Shown here in pieces: positions 46,933 through 62,160 of a stretch of 64,000 bases of DNA. The translations under genes and the position numbers were made by a program. The stretch lies in assembly GCA_933228895.1 (NCBI GenBank), contig OW121846.1:10199915-10263914 (forward strand), in the 5' to 3' direction. Under the pieces are notes generated by a model. The model had not been told where the DNA came from. It saw nothing but the letters and a program-made list of their open reading frames with translations, and made no database searches. This DNA is from Platycnemis pennipes (taxonomy: Eukaryota > Arthropoda > Insecta > Odonata > Platycnemididae). Each line of letters opens with the position of its first letter. Within the stretch, counting starts at the first letter, position 1.

Positions 46933-49797
46933 CCATTGTAGATTCTTTGTAAATGGGACGTTTAACACTAGGGAGACAAAAAGGTGGACATTTCCTGAAA
47001 TATGACTCAGTTTGAAAAACCAGAAGCATAATTCACATTTTGGTATAATTCCATCAACATGTTTTTTTCTAAACCTATAGCTCCTAAATATATATTTTAG
47101 GTCTTTATGAATAGCCAATATACTGAAATAAATACGAAACTTTATCTTCATAATGCATCAACCTATGGAAGCACGCCAAGGAAATTATCACCGCAAAGAT
47201 CCATTACACATTTACCGAACATTTCACTATATACACACACTTCATAGAAAATTAGCTTAAAGTATCTGCTTATTTTGGGTGTGATTACATAACACATACA
47301 CAGGTAGAAATGATGACAGAATTTTTATCGTTATTAACGTCGTCATGGCGATAAACATCACAGAAACCGAAAAGCTATGCAATGGAAATTTACTATTTCC
47401 TCAGGTGTTAGACAGGAGTAAATGATGATAACAATATTATGTGATTATTACTTCACATGCTGAATGTGGAAATCAGTCTATATATCACTACGTGTAGTAC
47501 TCAAATATTATTGCAAGAATACATGAACTACAGTTTCGTCACTCGATTTACGTAGAGACAGAACGCATATGTCAAAGAACGCTCGGCACGTACAGTAAGA
47601 GAAAGACCAGCAGATAAATAAATGAAAAAATAAACACATTAAAAAAGAAGAGGATCATATGATACATTAAAAAGTAAAAGAGTAAACGACAACAATAAAT
47701 ATTAGGCAGTAAAATATGGTCTTCGTCATTATAAAAAAAATTGAGTTAAAACAGATTATGATGACATGAAGTTATGAATGGTAGGCGAAAGTTCTAAAGA
47801 TTAAAAATATCCACTGCAAAGATAGCATATATTTGTAATTATTGGAACGCAAGTAAATAGCTAGTAAAATAATTACAGCCGCTTTTCCTTCAAAACGTTA
47901 TAAAACGTTAAAAAAAATATTTCAATGCAATGGAGTCGTTCCATTACCTTAAAAGTTAATAAACGTTCATTCCAAAGAATAAAGTGAAGTCACATCTAGA
48001 AAGGATTAGAGTAAAAATTATTTTAAAATGCAAGAATAAAATAACCAGTATAGCCACTAATCCCTTTTGGAAAATTCTAGGCGTATTTAAAATTCCAAAT
48101 CGTAAGTTGTACGATAAATTGATGGAGATTGTGTGAATACAATAATATATTTGAAAAAATATGGTTTACTTGCTCAACGCTCAATCACATTTTAAAAATG
48201 GGAAAAATTAATACTCTACACACAATTAGAATCGATAAGAAAACGCCGTCTAACGTACAGTTCTTACTTACACAACTAAGTTAACACGGGTTTACATTTC
48301 AACTATAGTCAAGACAAATGAAACTTACAAAATTACTCAGAAATTTATAGGTCAAACTTGATGACCTTATAGGTTAGGCATGCAGAAAGACAAAGTCCAC
48401 TGGAGTTCATGTCCGGAAACAAAAAATAGATACAAGTAGGAAGAATAATTACGAGATGAAAACGTAAGGACATTTCAAATGTAACGTTCTGAATACTTCC
48501 TCTGCAACAATATTGCAGCCGCATGTAGGAATAGAGTAGGGGTCGCAAGGCCAGTATTTACGAACTTGACTTCCTGGCAAAAAATATATAAATATACTAC
48601 TCTGCCACAATCTTGTACGAGTGTTAATCTTGGACAGCAAAAAAATACACAAAACATACTAAATTTTTATAGCAACAACATTATTACGATTAGCTTGAAA
48701 GGGGTAATTATAATTGTTACATCATTCACACAACACACGGGCGTTATTCCATGCCGGACCCAGGAGGTCAACGCCACCGGCTCATTAACCTTTATTTAAC
48801 GTGGCGTTTCCCCCTGCGTTCCCCTCCGGGCTGCGCAGAGGCCTATTCCACGCATTCACTCCCAGGGCCAGGGCAAGATGAGACGAGATCAAGCGGACTA
48901 TGAACTAGAAGCTAAGCACCTATGTCATTAAGCCTTATTCCCCCCATCTAACATCCACCCACCCTCTAAACTAAATCTACTGCCTACATACCCTAGGCCT
49001 ACCTATTCCATTCGCATACCTATCGGCGCTGACCCTGTTCATCATCATTCATCCACCAATCAACAAAATACCCACTCAAATATATCATTCACACATGTAC
49101 CTGCAAATGAAAACACATTAATGGAAAACCTGTAAAAGGAAGTTGAATAAACCGTCCAAATTAAACAAAGGAACAGTGACATAAATTCGTAAACACGGGG
49201 AATAATCTAAAAATATAAATGGCATGGTAGCGCATGATGGCGCTAAGAGTGTGATTCCTACCAAAGTAAAAGAACTAAGAGCCCGTGCACAAGGCAAAAC
49301 CGGAGTTCAACGACCAAACCTGGATTGACCTAGGTCAAACGACCGATATGTAGCCCCTACACACTATTAGTGCTAAATATAATATAATAACTAAGACATA
49401 TAGATACCACAAATGCATAGATAAAAAAATAAAATAAAAGATATAAACGCAAGACCAACATAAAAACCTTTGTACTCGTTGTCAGTCGCAGTTGCTCTCT
49501 CTGCTTTCTGGTCTGCTGCCACTACGAAGCTATGGGAAGGGAAGGGAGTGAAGGAGCATAAAAAATACACAAGCATTTATTTACATCACATTCAATACAC
49601 TGGAGTCTCTCTAGTCCTCTCGATGCTCACCCACAGATGAAAACGGCACTCACTTAAACAACACTGACACCACACTATCACCACACTGACACCACACTAT
49701 CCCCACACTTGCACCACTCTCACTATATTCTCGTTCCACACACACAAAACTTTCATCGTCACATCCTTCTGTTCTCAAACACTACACTGCCTTAAGA
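46933..49797. other. AT-rich stretch (copy 3), no recognised gene
   Basis: It carries a private ~8-bp insertion at about 48949 in the C-rich tract, which removes the short frame found there in copies 1 and 2. The 22-bp minisatellite is at 49662-49727. Confidence 0.5.
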
Positions 49798-52236
49798 GAG
49801 AGAGCGGGTTAGTGAACATAATTAAAAACCAATGAAATAGATTGAATGCCAAGCTGCTCACATTTAATGGAGATATCCAAAAGTGCATTTTGTAAAAATG
49901 CGAGGAATGGTTAATCAGAAACTAAGTACACCGGGATGCACATCGTAACTGACGAACCAATAACATTTAATTTTGTAAATTAACTCTAGAGCAAGCTCAA
50001 CATTCACAGAAAACGCTATACGCTAAACACAATTCTCCTAGCTATCCTACCGTTACGACGGGCCAGAAGGGCCTTCAATTCAAAATACTGGCAACCGACT
50101 ACATACCCTACCCTCTAGCAGGCCGGGGCGTTGTGGAGTTACCTAAGGAGAGAGCGGGTTAGTGCACATAGTAAATAGCAAATGAAATAGAGAGAATGAC
50201 AAGCTGCTCTCATTTAATGGAGATATCCAAAGTGCATTTTATAAAAATGCGAGGAATGGTTAATCAGAAACTAAGTACACCTAAATGCACATCGTAACTG
50301 ACGAACCAATTCCATTAATTTTGAATCTTTACTCTAGAGCAAGCTTAACATCCACAGAAAACGCTATAAGCTAAACACAAATCTCCTAGCTACCCTACCG
50401 TTACGACGGGCCAGAAGGGCCTTGAATTCAAAATACTGGAAACCGACTATATACCCTACCCTCTAGCAGGCCGGGGCGTTGTGGAGTTACCTAAGGAGAG
50501 AGCGGGTTAGTGCAAACATTAAAAAACAGATGAAATAGAGTGAATGCCAAGCTGCTCTCATTTAATGGAGATATCCAAAAGTGCTTTTTATATAAATGCG
50601 AGGATTGGTTAATCAGAAACTAAGTACACCTGGATGCACATCGTAACCGACGAACCAATTCCAGTTAATTTTGAAAATTAACTCTAGAGCAAGCTTAACA
50701 TCCACAGAAAACGCTATAAGCTAAACACAATTCTCCTAGCTATCCTACCGTTACGACGGGCCAGAAGGGCCTTGAATTCAAAATACTGGAAACCGACTAC
50801 ATACCCTACTCTCTAGCAGGCCGGGGCGTTGTGGAGTTACCTAAGGAGGGAGCGGGTTAGTGCACATATTAAAGAAACAAATGAAATAGAGTGAATGCCA
50901 AGCTGCTCATATTTAATGGAGATATCCAAAAGTGCATTTTATATAAATGCGAGGAATGGTTAATCAGAAACTAAGTACACCTGGATGCACATCGTAACTG
51001 ACGAACCAATTCCATTAATTTTGAAACCTAACTCTAGAGCAAGCTCAACATCCACAGAAAACGCTATAAGCTAAACACAATTCTCCTAGCTACCCTACCG
51101 TTACGACGGGCCAGAAGGGCCTTGAATTCAAAATACTGGAAACCGACTATATACCCTACCCTCTAGCAGGTCGGGGCGTTGTGGAGTTACCTAAGGAGAG
51201 AGCGGGTTAGTGCACATATTAAAGAAACAAATGAAATAGAGTGAATGCCAAGCTGCTCATATTTAATGGAGATATCCAAAAGTGCATTTTATATAAATTC
51301 GAGGAATGGTTAATCAGAAACTAAGTGCACCTGGATGCACATCGTAACTGACGAACCAATTCCATTAATTTTGAAACTTAAGTCTAGAGCAAGCTCAACA
51401 TCCACAGAAAACGCTATAAGCTAAACACAAATCTCCTAGCTACCCTACCGTTACGACGGGCCAGAAGGGCCTTCAATTCAAAATACTGGAAACCGGCTAT
51501 ATACCCTACCCTCTAGCAGGCCGGGGCGTTGTGGAGTTACCTAAGGAGAGAGCGGGTTAGTGCAAACATTAAAAAACAGATGAAATAGAGTGAATGCCAA
51601 GCTGCTCATATTTAATGGAGATATCCAAAAGTGCATTTTATAGAAATGCGATGACTGGTTAATCAGAAACTAAGTACACCTGGATGCACATCGTAACTGA
51701 CGAACCAATTCCATTTAATGTTGAAAATTAACTCTAGAGCAAGCTTAACATCCACAGAAAACGCTATAAGCTAAACACAGTTCTCCTAGCTACCCTACCG
51801 TTACGACGGGCCAGAAGGGCCTTGAATTCAAAATACTGGAAGCTGACTATATACCCTTCCCTCTAGCAGGCCGGGGCGTTGTGTAGTAACCTAAGGAGAG
51901 AGCGGGTTAGTGCACATAGTAAATATCAAATGAAATAGAGTGAATGCCAAGCTGCTCACATTTAATGGAGGAATCCAAAGTGCAGTTTATAAAAATGCGA
52001 GGAATGGTCAATCAGAAACTGGATGCACATCGTAACTGACTAACCAATTCCATTATTTTAGAAATTTAATACTAGAGCAAGCTCAACATCCACGAAGACT
52101 TAAATTTACACCTTAACTAACTCAACGCTAAAGGATTGATACGAAGGGCCAAAATGGCCGGAAAAGGCTCTAAACTGACTAAATATTCCTACACTCTACT
52201 CGGCCTGCAGCGTAATCCAAGGCGTCTGCTTACCTG
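49798..52236. repeat. 350-bp satellite array, 7 units (copy 3)
   Basis: Units start at 49798, 50148, 50496, 50846, 51196, 51546 and 51896. The fifth unit has AAATTCGAGG, as in copy 2, where copy 1 has AAATGCGAGG. The fourth has GGAGGGAGCGGG at its start, a private change. Confidence 0.96.
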
Positions 52237-52465
52237 AAAAAGAATCTGAACAAACCAGCATATAAGATAAAAAAATGCATCACAAAGAAAATACATTAAA
52301 ACAATTAAAATTGGCACAAAAAATACACACAAGGAAATACGACAAACAAACATTCAGGACTTCACGTAATATATTATACATAGTATGCAAACATATTCCT
52401 GCCTAGAGTCGACTCGCTAGACCAGGCAAGTGGCCACTTGCCTTATAGTTCGGAGGACTATCCCT

Positions 52466-53121
52466 CCCATGTCGGGGCCCCGACATCTATTACCTAGGCT
52501 TTTACACCAATAATGAAGCATGATTCACCAAAATACATTCGCATTTCACCAGACCAGTGTCATGCATGGAAATAGGGGTATTCGGCTCCTATGACAAAAA
52601 CAAGAATACCAAAGAATTGTGAACACACATTTTACCCTCTCTTACATATGCTCTGTTTACCTTTTAGACCGTAGATCCTGAAAAAAAGGTAGTTTTACCA
52701 CAGTATTGCGAAGCCATGAGCAAACCAATGTTTGACCGCCTGTTGAGACTGCTTCCTGTTCTTCTGTCTCGGGCAGCTACGAAGATTCTCTACCCTAACC
52801 TCGACAACTTATGGGAAGTGATCTTCCAATCGTAGCTGCGCCTCAAGTCCTGCAACGGAAGAAATAAATTCAATTTAAATTAGCGTGCCGTCAAAACAAT
52901 GTACCTCTGTGCAAAGGAAATAATAATACTTTTTCATATATTATATCTGTTGTCAGCATCCCTATTTTTTAACTAACACAAAGCCCAGTATGAAGAATAA
53001 GATGGGCGATATAATTTTATTCCCAACTACCGTCTTTATATACTCAGTTTGAAAGTACATTTTTACTAAATCACATCGAGATGTAAAGGCCTTGGTAATG
53101 ATGTCGGGCCCCCGGCATGGG
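52466..53121. mobile_element. 656-bp inverted-repeat element (copy 3)
   Basis: The right terminal palindrome is damaged in this copy (GTCGGGCCCCCGGC). The coding-like segment is at 52668-52835. The flanking 20-bp palindrome at 52424-52443 is intact. Confidence 0.55.
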
Positions 53122-56100
53122 AAGAAAAGTCCTCCGAACTCTAGGATTTATTGTTTATAATTTATTCCGAAAAATAAATCTTTTAGACTCAAATTTAACG
53201 CGAATAATGCCAAACAATACAGTAAATGTTATGAGCCCGAATGTGAATCGATTCGAATTCGATCAAAGTTTGTATACTTCCACGTATGTGCTCCTGAATA
53301 TAACACTAATCTGCAGTTGTAATGAACTCATAACCATTTTGGCACTCAGAAAACTCACATCCCTAAATGATGTTCCAACAATGGAGTTATTTTTTTAAAA
53401 AGGCGAAGACATAAAAATGCTAATCAGAATTGTATTCACAAAAACACGCTTTAGGAACAAGAGAAATCTTGAAAAAAATATTCACAGCAAAATGGTTGTA
53501 TAATACGGAGTGGTATTCCTTAAATTCCAGTTGATTTGGACTTAAATGATAATAATCAAATTCTAACTTCAGATTTAAAAAAATTGATATACCATACCCG
53601 AAATTAAATTTAACTGAATGTATCAACATTTAAATGAAAAAAAGAGATAACAAGATAACCTGCGTGATGCAACTGCAATGCAGCATGCAACAGATCAGAT
53701 ATGATGATTTCTCAAGCAGGATTGAATGTACATGAAGGAGAAATTAGCATACTAGCCAATGGGTGACAATGAACTCAGAATAGGCGTGGTTGGAAACGAT
53801 TAAAGCCCACCTACCCCATACAAAACATCGTGCTTTGCACGGAGGCCTCTTATGTGTATTTAAACATTAATAACAAAGAATTCGGGTACAAATTCAATCC
53901 CATCGGCGTCTGCAAATCTTTGTAAGGATAATGGGGCTGGGAATCATTATCAGACCTCAGGTTAAAGTGCAGATTCAGTCATTTAAAACGGACAGCTTGA
54001 CTGAAGATGTAACATACATATTAAAAACCCTTGAGTATCATGCTATATTCGACCAGATAAATAAGATTAAGGGTGATAGATTGTCGTACCGATTATTTGG
54101 CGTTTGCTTGCTATCATTCTTCCGTTTCTTTGGCGTTTAAAAAAGGTATATGATTATTTTTCTTGGTTGTCTTAGATTTACTGGGTGCCAAAAAAACTTC
54201 ATCCGTACGAATATCACAAGTAGCAAGCCTGTTATGTCTGTACCTATTACCTAGGTCTCTTCTCAAATCAGTTTACATACGTCCTCTAGTACATTCTAAC
54301 TCCCTTGTTTATCACGGTTGCCTATAGCGATGGTCTATCTCCCACAGCCTAACCAGTTTGTTTACATCACGTATTCGCGTGTCGCGTATGGAAATCGTTT
54401 TGGTCGACGAGGAGCAGTTAAATTACAACCAGTCACATAAGCACTGATTGAAAGGTGAAGATATTTTACGAGGATTAGGAAGATTATAGGAACAGGCTCA
54501 CATGGGGGTGATACAACAGAAATTAAGTGTTACGAAATAAAGCGATCGAGCAACGAAAAAAGCCATGTAATCAATAATTGTAATCTGCTCTCATCCATGA
54601 AGAATGGCGAAATAACCTTCAAGTTCAGTTAATTTACAGACAGTGATGTAACCTCCCATATCTATTTATTTCAAGAAAACAACATGGATTCACTCTCTAA
54701 TAACACGTTAGAGAATGGATTTGTAATCTATTTTGCTCTAACGACACGCGATTTGAAATCTTCCGCATAAAAACCAATCTCTGCGTCGAAACTCATTGTT
54801 ACATTTCGAATTTCAGGAGAACAAAGAAGGCCGGAAAAACTGGATTACAATGGCAATATCGTTTTAGTTTGTACCGGATTTATTAAAAGAATAAATGCCG
54901 CAACGCAATAAGGGAACAAATCAAATAATAACAATCGTTACCTACATTAGAAAAGAAATATATTCAAAGTTTAATTTCGAAAAAGATCCTGTTCATATTG
55001 AACAAGACTGCTAGGCGCTCAGGAGTCCAATAGCCAATGCGTGTTTTGTTTACGAACGCCAGAATAAATTATTAGCAATTTAATTAAATAAAACAGCTAA
55101 AATTATTAAGCACGCCTGAATCCATAGGAGGAAAAAAAATATATGCATTGAAGATTAGAGACAGGAAAATTGGGTCTACAATCTAAATTGCACACTGCTC
55201 GAAGTTTCCAAATTTCTACAAATCAAGGCACAAAGGCAAATTTAAATCATATCAGCACAACTTTATCTAAACTACTCTACCGTTAGCCACCATTTTGTAT
55301 GCACATTGAATTTCCAAATAAAAATCCTTATGTTTACCGTGTAAATTTCGTCGAATATAAAAATAACAACTTCGTTTTTAGATAACTTCGTTTACGAATG
55401 GTATCAACTTCATCTAAATTCAATCGACACCCGGTATAGGAACAAAATATCGAGACCGAAAATGATGGATACTGATGACCCAACTAAAGAAGCAAATCTA
55501 ATCAGCTGACAAAAGTCTTTCAATGGGTATTGTTAATTTATAAAAAATATTGATCATGCATGAAGTATGCATTGAAATAAATAAAATTATGGATTAAATA
55601 TAGTTTTATAAATGAATCTTCTACTTCCTACAATAACCAACGTATAACTACCAATCGAAACCATAAAGAGCACAAACGCAGTAGGTTGGAAATCAAGTGA
55701 TTTAAACTTGTGTACTCAAGCAGCAACTTAGAACATAAGTATAGCTGCATTGCAATTAGATTTGCTGTGCGAGGTATGAATTTAGCGATATGAAATACCA
55801 TGAAAAAGTAATTTGAAATACAACTTGTATGAAAGGCTGTGAACTCATTTCAAAAATCAACAGTAGTTGTCATTAAATGACTCCCTCATCACGGATTTAA
55901 TAATTTCCATCATCTCGCGCTATGAGGGAAGGGAGTATTTAGATCTGTTGTTAACTGTGCGAAATAATCTGATGAAATCTAGAGACTAAAAACCCTGTGT
56001 CCTGTCCGATCACGAAGAAATATCAGAGGTAATAAATCAGAGGTAACAGAGGTATTAATAATGATTACTAAATGTCGCTAAAAATTGGCCCCTCTGTTTT

Positions 56101-56603
56101 ACGACCTCAAATAACATAGCACTGATAAACGGAAAGGAGAACAATTGCAAAAATAGCAATTCTGGTAAAAGGTAATTTTAAAAAAGCTACAATTCATATG
56201 GAATAACAATGTTTGGTGATCAAAGCGCGCAAGATAACCAAGATCCATTATTGGACTTCAGAAGACTTAAGAATGTTCACCGGTAATTCAACAATAGCTG
56301 AAAAGTATTTAAATTCAAAAGGACGAGCCAGATATCCCACGCCTCTAATGTTTAACTCTTACTCAACTTGCGATCGAAGTGATATTTCTATTCAATAATC
56401 AGCACACAAGTTATTAAAGAAAGTATAAGGAAGTGCAACAAATAGAATGCGTGGAAAAGCCTTGATGGCTTAACTATGCCATGTGAACTTATTATGGCAT
56501 TATGAATCTTCAACTTGAATCTTTGATAGTGAGCAAAATTTTAAAACACTTCTAACCTGTTTTTAATTATTCACCTTGGTCTGTGTGCAAAGTTAAGAGC
56601 TTA
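53122..56603. other. AT-rich stretch of copy 3 with LINE fragment
   Basis: LINE fragment at 53984-54109 (one codon changed, HAIFDQ for HARFDQ) and dispersed repeat at 54446-54609. Confidence 0.5.
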
Positions 56604-56805
56604 GTTGAAAGTTCCTGGCACTGGCGCTCAAACCCAGTTTTGGCCTGGACACTCTTATTTTGATAAATTTCAGTTAAAAGGAGGTTTGATTGAGAAAAAA
56701 GCATTCTCTTTTGTGACTTCTATCGAACCGCTAGTGATCTAATCAATTCTCAGCGCTTTACCTTCTTCTTCTTTGTGTCGTATCGAAGTGCCAGGAACTT
56801 TCAAC
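56604..56805. mobile_element. MITE-like element (copy 3)
   Basis: Terminal inverted repeats intact, at the same insertion point as in the other copies. Confidence 0.7.
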
Positions 56806-57801
56806 CGAAATACCTCGTGAAAAACTTTCCTGAATTCGTACAATAATGACAAGTCAAGGCACTTACGCGAATTTTTATCATATCTGAAAAACTAAATCTA
56901 TTAGGCAGTTAAATATTATTTACTTATAACATTACCACGAAGGGATTCATTAATAACTGCCCAAGTTGTGAAAGACCGCACACAATTTGTGAAATAATCC
57001 CAATTTACTAGGAATATAAATTTATTCCAAAGATACAAATAAATTACTCAAACAAATCAGTCAATCGGATGCCAAGTTTCTTACACTCACAAGTGAAAAT
57101 GGTATCTATTCCGATATGGAAACATAAACAAAGCGTACGTGGATAATGTATAATGCTTATGAAACATGACGCGGACTCACAAACTCATATTTGAACTCAT
57201 TATATTCACCAAGAATGACACAGCTATTTCCAGTTAAATACTGGGGTTCTTAAATTTTATCTCCATTTACATTATAATTTTAACGAATGACGAAGTATCG
57301 AATAATTCCAGCAATTCTTTCGAGCAAACTACAGTAATGATAACGATTTCACTAGCAAATTTAGGCGAAGATATATCCCAGTAAGTAGGCTGTTAAAATC
57401 GAATCATAATAATTTACAAGCGTGCAAATTCACCGCTATTCACAAAAATTGCTGCCTCGCTCAAAACCTTGGAAAACACCGAGAAACAGGGAATCCATTG
57501 TAAATAATTCAGTGTGCGATAGAATTGTATGTCAGGAATAAGGGGATCGTGGCATAAATGCAAATCTTCTAGAAATTTCTAGATAATCTGAAATATCATA
57601 GGGTAGGTGAAAAAAGATAAAGATATTTATATAAATGCCATTTATACCCAAAAACCCCTTTGCTCCTACGTAATTACTAACCAACTTTTAGGCGCGAACT
57701 AGTTTAATGGCGTTTATAGCTTATATAAATCTCATAGCTTCATGTGACGTTATTATCTAACGTATTTACATGCAGTCATCACAATTACATGTAGGCATCA
57801 T

Positions 57802-58630
57802 TAAATTAGAGAAATTGATTGCCGGACTGACAGATTCAAAATGTCCTTTTTTCCTCGTAATATTAGGGATATGAATAACGGTAAATATATCCAATACGAA
57901 TGTAGCAATGGATAACATTGGTACCTGCATGTTGGTATAAGGACTTGAAGCTAACCCAATTAACAGCATGTTTTTGCATGTTTGCTTTGCTATTTTCATC
58001 TTTTTTTAACTAGTGAAGTTTAGAAGAGTGCCTATATAAATAAATACTAATCCTTTTTGATGCATGATGTGTAGTGCATGTTTGGTGAGAATTCACCCCC
58101 TGCCACACACCTTTATGGTGGCTTGCATGGTATTCATCTACATCTACATAATACCCTGCAGGCCGCCACAAAGGTGTGTGGAAGGGGGTGAACTCTCACC
58201 AAAAATGCACTACATATTATGTAGATGTAGTAGTTTTTGAGGATCCATTCGTTTTGGGATTTCTTCCGCGTGTGTCCATTCTGGGGTGACAACAGTTTCG
58301 CCAACGTTTCAGTTCGCGTCTTCAGGACTGAAGTGTTTCTGAGCAGATTGTTACCGTCTTATATACCATTCAGTTCTGCGCTCTGATGTTCAAGTGGGCG
58401 CATTTTCATTGGCCGTTTGACTAGTTTTTTTTTCAATTAGGCGCTTCCAAGCAGAGCGCAGAACTGAATGGTATATAAGACGGTAAAAATCTGCTCAGAA
58501 ACACTTCAGACCTGAAGACGCGAACTCTAAGTAGTAGTCTTCTCACATGTAAATAGTGCATGTTTGGTGACCTTCACCCCCTGCCACACACCCTCGCGGT
58601 GGCTCGCAGGGTATCATGTAGGTGTAGGTA
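57802..58630. mobile_element. LINE 3' ends and PLE-end inverted repeat cluster (copy 3)
   Basis: Inverted arms at 58311-58385 and 58452-58526. The heat-shock-element-like palindrome precedes the cluster at 57567-57583. The spacer variant matches copy 2. Confidence 0.65.
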
Positions 58631-59867
58631 AAACTTTTAAGACGAAATGAATGTCAACAATTGTGATTTAAGGATGAATAGTGACCGAGAGATATTAATG
58701 CCCCTAAAAATTGAATTACAATCAAAAGATTTAAGGCATGAACGCAAAAGGTGAAGTTTATTCACGAAGAAGTCAAGTGAATAATAAATTGTACTCGTCC
58801 TCTGAGGCGTGGATTGTAGGTGCATCATCAATATGAAAAAATAATTTTTAAATACTCTGAAAAGCAATAATCCAAATGTACTCTAAAACGAAATAAAAAC
58901 TCCTTAAATAAAAAATTGCAATTGCAAGTCATACGAGCCCGGGAAAATGGATTGAAATTACAAAATTCACATCAAATCTCACGAGAGACTATCTTGTAAC
59001 AGTCGAATCACACACGCCGTAATCTTCCAATTAAAATACTCAATGCTGTAATTTGTCATCAGTTAATGGGAAAATAGCGGACTCTAGCTACTCAATAAAA
59101 GAAAATTTTCATAATCTCGCGCCATGTACCGAACAGGCAGTTCATGCATCGTATCTGCTACTCCCGAGCAAAAATATTGACGAAAATCAGTACAGCTGTA
59201 TCCCTTTCCTATATTCTAGTGCTATCCGTCTCTCTTCCGTAGTAACAAGTGCCAGTAAGGTCGCTAAAAATATCATAAAAACGTAGCTCTTACGTCGGCT
59301 ATTGACCGAATATTCGAAAATTAACGTCGTGCACCTTGGATAATTTTAAATTATCACGGAATAAAGTAACGTCTAATACGCAATACCTACACTCTCCCGT
59401 AACATACAGGATGAGCATTGATTGGACAATGGAAATGGGCTTACAAATGGAGATCGACTACGAGGTCAATGCAATAGATGTTAATTATTTAAGAAATCAG
59501 TTTGCGAAACTGAAATTATCCACAAAATCAAATTAATTCCAAGAAGTTAGAAGATCCGCGACTGCACTTTCGACTTTATTTTATTAACAGCAATTGTTTA
59601 ATCTCGATTTTAAGCTAATTTCAAACAGGACGAGGGGGAAATAGACTACAATTTCTCGAATGACGCGTGGAGATGCAGCAAGAACAGTCAAGGATCGTCC
59701 GGGAAAATTCTAGGAATCGAAATAATCTTTTGAGATTTTGGGCGGGAAGTCACGGTTTAAGAAAGAACAACCTAGCATCGACCACAAGTAAAAGAATCAC
59801 AAAAAAGCGCGAAAAACATTATGTAAAAATGAAAACACTTGTCCATGAAAATTTAGCAATTAAGGGG

Positions 59868-60180
59868 ACTGAAGACCGTTTCTCACAGACAGTTTCTTGA
59901 ATTCCCTGTTGTCCCTCTTAAAGTCCCACGTGATATATGACGAAGATCCCGTTTTACGTCGCAGGCAACTCGGATAACTTTTTCCTGTAAAAAACTTCAA
60001 ACCATTAACAGACGGAACCACAAATTTTGCTGCAATGCTATTGTAATTACCCATTACATTTTCCATAGCATTGGTCAACGAGTAGCAGTTTTTGTTGGAA
60101 CCCCTCTCATAACGATCGAGTGAAAGGTGAATATCTTTAAATGGAGCAGGCCCACAAGAGGGTAATACAACATAAACCAT
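59868..60180 (-). pseudogene. candidate minus-strand exon with splice donor deleted (copy 3)
   Basis: Where copies 1 and 2 read GGGGACTTACCACTGAAG, copy 3 reads GGGGACTGAAG. Seven bases between two ACT words are missing, and these include the whole GTAAGT donor. The frame now reads on to end NGLQSP and a stop, with KKLS for KRLS. If the exon is used at all, this copy cannot splice there. Confidence 0.3.
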
Positions 60181-60415
60181 GATTTACGAAATTATTTGAT
60201 CGAGGAACGAAAACATCCATGTGTGTTACATTGATATTTGCCATATGTTCTCATCAAAATACGAGTATGTGCTGATGGTATATCTCACTATTCTTCGTAC
60301 ATCCAGGAAAATAAGTCACGAATTTCCCTTTCAAAAATAACTGCAAACTCAATGAACGTTAATAATGGAAACTGACTTAAAGTAAAAGTTTCTTAAATAG
60401 GGGCTATAAACTCAC

Positions 60416-60549
60416 CTGGCCTTCTATTACCGCGTCCAGACGAATACTGAAGACCGGCCGTCTGATCACGCGATTGAACGTCACGGTCTGGCGTGACGTC
60501 ACCGAGACCGGACCAATCACCAAAGTGCAATGTGGAATTCGTCGTGATT
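60416..60549 (-). promoter_or_regulatory. promoter-like region (copy 3)
   Basis: Same as copy 2, with the extra ACGTCA half site, the CRE, the CCAAT and the first donor intact. Confidence 0.35.
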
Positions 60550-62160
60550 AATAACTTCGAAAACGCTTAATTATTTTCGCAATTTAAATATTCTCTTTCT
60601 TATATCATTGCTGGATATGCATTTTGGATATTGATAATTGCCTATAATGGCAACAAGATTCGTTTTCCGAAAACAGTTTACTAAAAAAGAATTAAGAGCG
60701 CCACCTGCTATTACGCACGTTAACTACTCGTTTTGGCGGGAAAAAGTGATAAAGTACTCAATAGACGCTGTAATCCTCAAGTTTCTGAAAAATGTCCTAT
60801 AATGAAATATTTAAAACAAGAAATTGTTTTCAAACAAATATTACACCATTATGCAACGTGCAGGGGTTTTATTTCGGGTCTACCAACACTATCAGTTGAA
60901 TGACATCTGATAGGTTTTCAATTTTGCATTGCTAGAATTGTTGCAATTATTGAGCTAGTGACATAAAAATTATTTTCAGATTAACATGCCCATCGACCTT
61001 CGAATAGTAATTCCATATTTCTCTACCATTATTAGTGATCAAATGAAAGAAATTCTTCAATAAAACCACTGCCAACCGCCCTTCTAGTTGCTTTCTGGAT
61101 ATAATAGGATTTAGGATCTGAATATGTCGTATATATACCTCTGTATATTCCAAGAAAGATTAGCAGTTGCTGATTGTAACCTTCCTACTGCAACAACAAC
61201 GAAATTCGTCGGCATCGTTCGCAGAATACTTCAGCAACCCAAATCACATTTGGACGTGGGTAATTACATAAACATGGGAAATGGAAGCAAACCATGCAAT
61301 TGCTTACCTTTACGGGAGCACCAAAACCTGTGTACCGTCATTCCAGCTAGAGTAGTGGATTCACTGCAACGATTTCCAGTTAATTCTTCTCAGCAAGGCA
61401 CTTATAACCACGACGCACGACACAACATAACTTTGTCACTCATCCAGTGATTCATGGAACTGAAGCACTACTATTCATATTTCACTTGCGAGGTTATGTT
61501 GGAGGATGAAACACGGCTCGGTACTTGATAAACACTCACAAATTATGCTGGATAACGTCTTCTTATGCATAATATCTGGAGGAGTGTCGATTTACTAACA
61601 GGCTTCTTTGGAGTCAGGATTTGGTGAGCAACATAATATTCACGGGAATAATTCACATTGACGTTACTTCTCATCATGATACATCGCCAATCTTAGACTT
61701 TCTCACTCACTGAAACACTAGCGGACACTTTTTGCAAAAGAATTAATACGAAAATAAGCTTCTTATTGCATGACGAAATGGCCTACAAGCTTTCTCGCGA
61801 GGATTCCACACCGCTGATCAGCTGTTCGGGACTGAGTTGTTGCCTCGTACGAAGGAAACAAGGAACTAAGACGAACCATTACTTCGTTCTTGAACTAGGA
61901 AGGTCGTGGGTTTCGCAATCGCTGAAATGACTCCTCCTCACTTTCGCTCTCATGGTCGAGAGCGAAGCACTTCATAACAAAATGACGCATGGGATTGAAT
62001 GCCCTGAAGAGAGACCTCGTCGGAAATATTTCAGGCGACGTCAATGGAACCGACGAATTGAGCGAAATGCAACGAGTACGTAATGAATGTATTGACTGCA
62101 ATGTAATGAGTATATTTGGGGAAGCGTGTTTACACTATTGACACTATCCCATTGGTATCC
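60550..62160. other. unrecognised stretch (copy 3)
   Basis: It includes the anonymous 108-codon frame at 61124-61450, unbroken as in copy 2. Confidence 0.45.
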
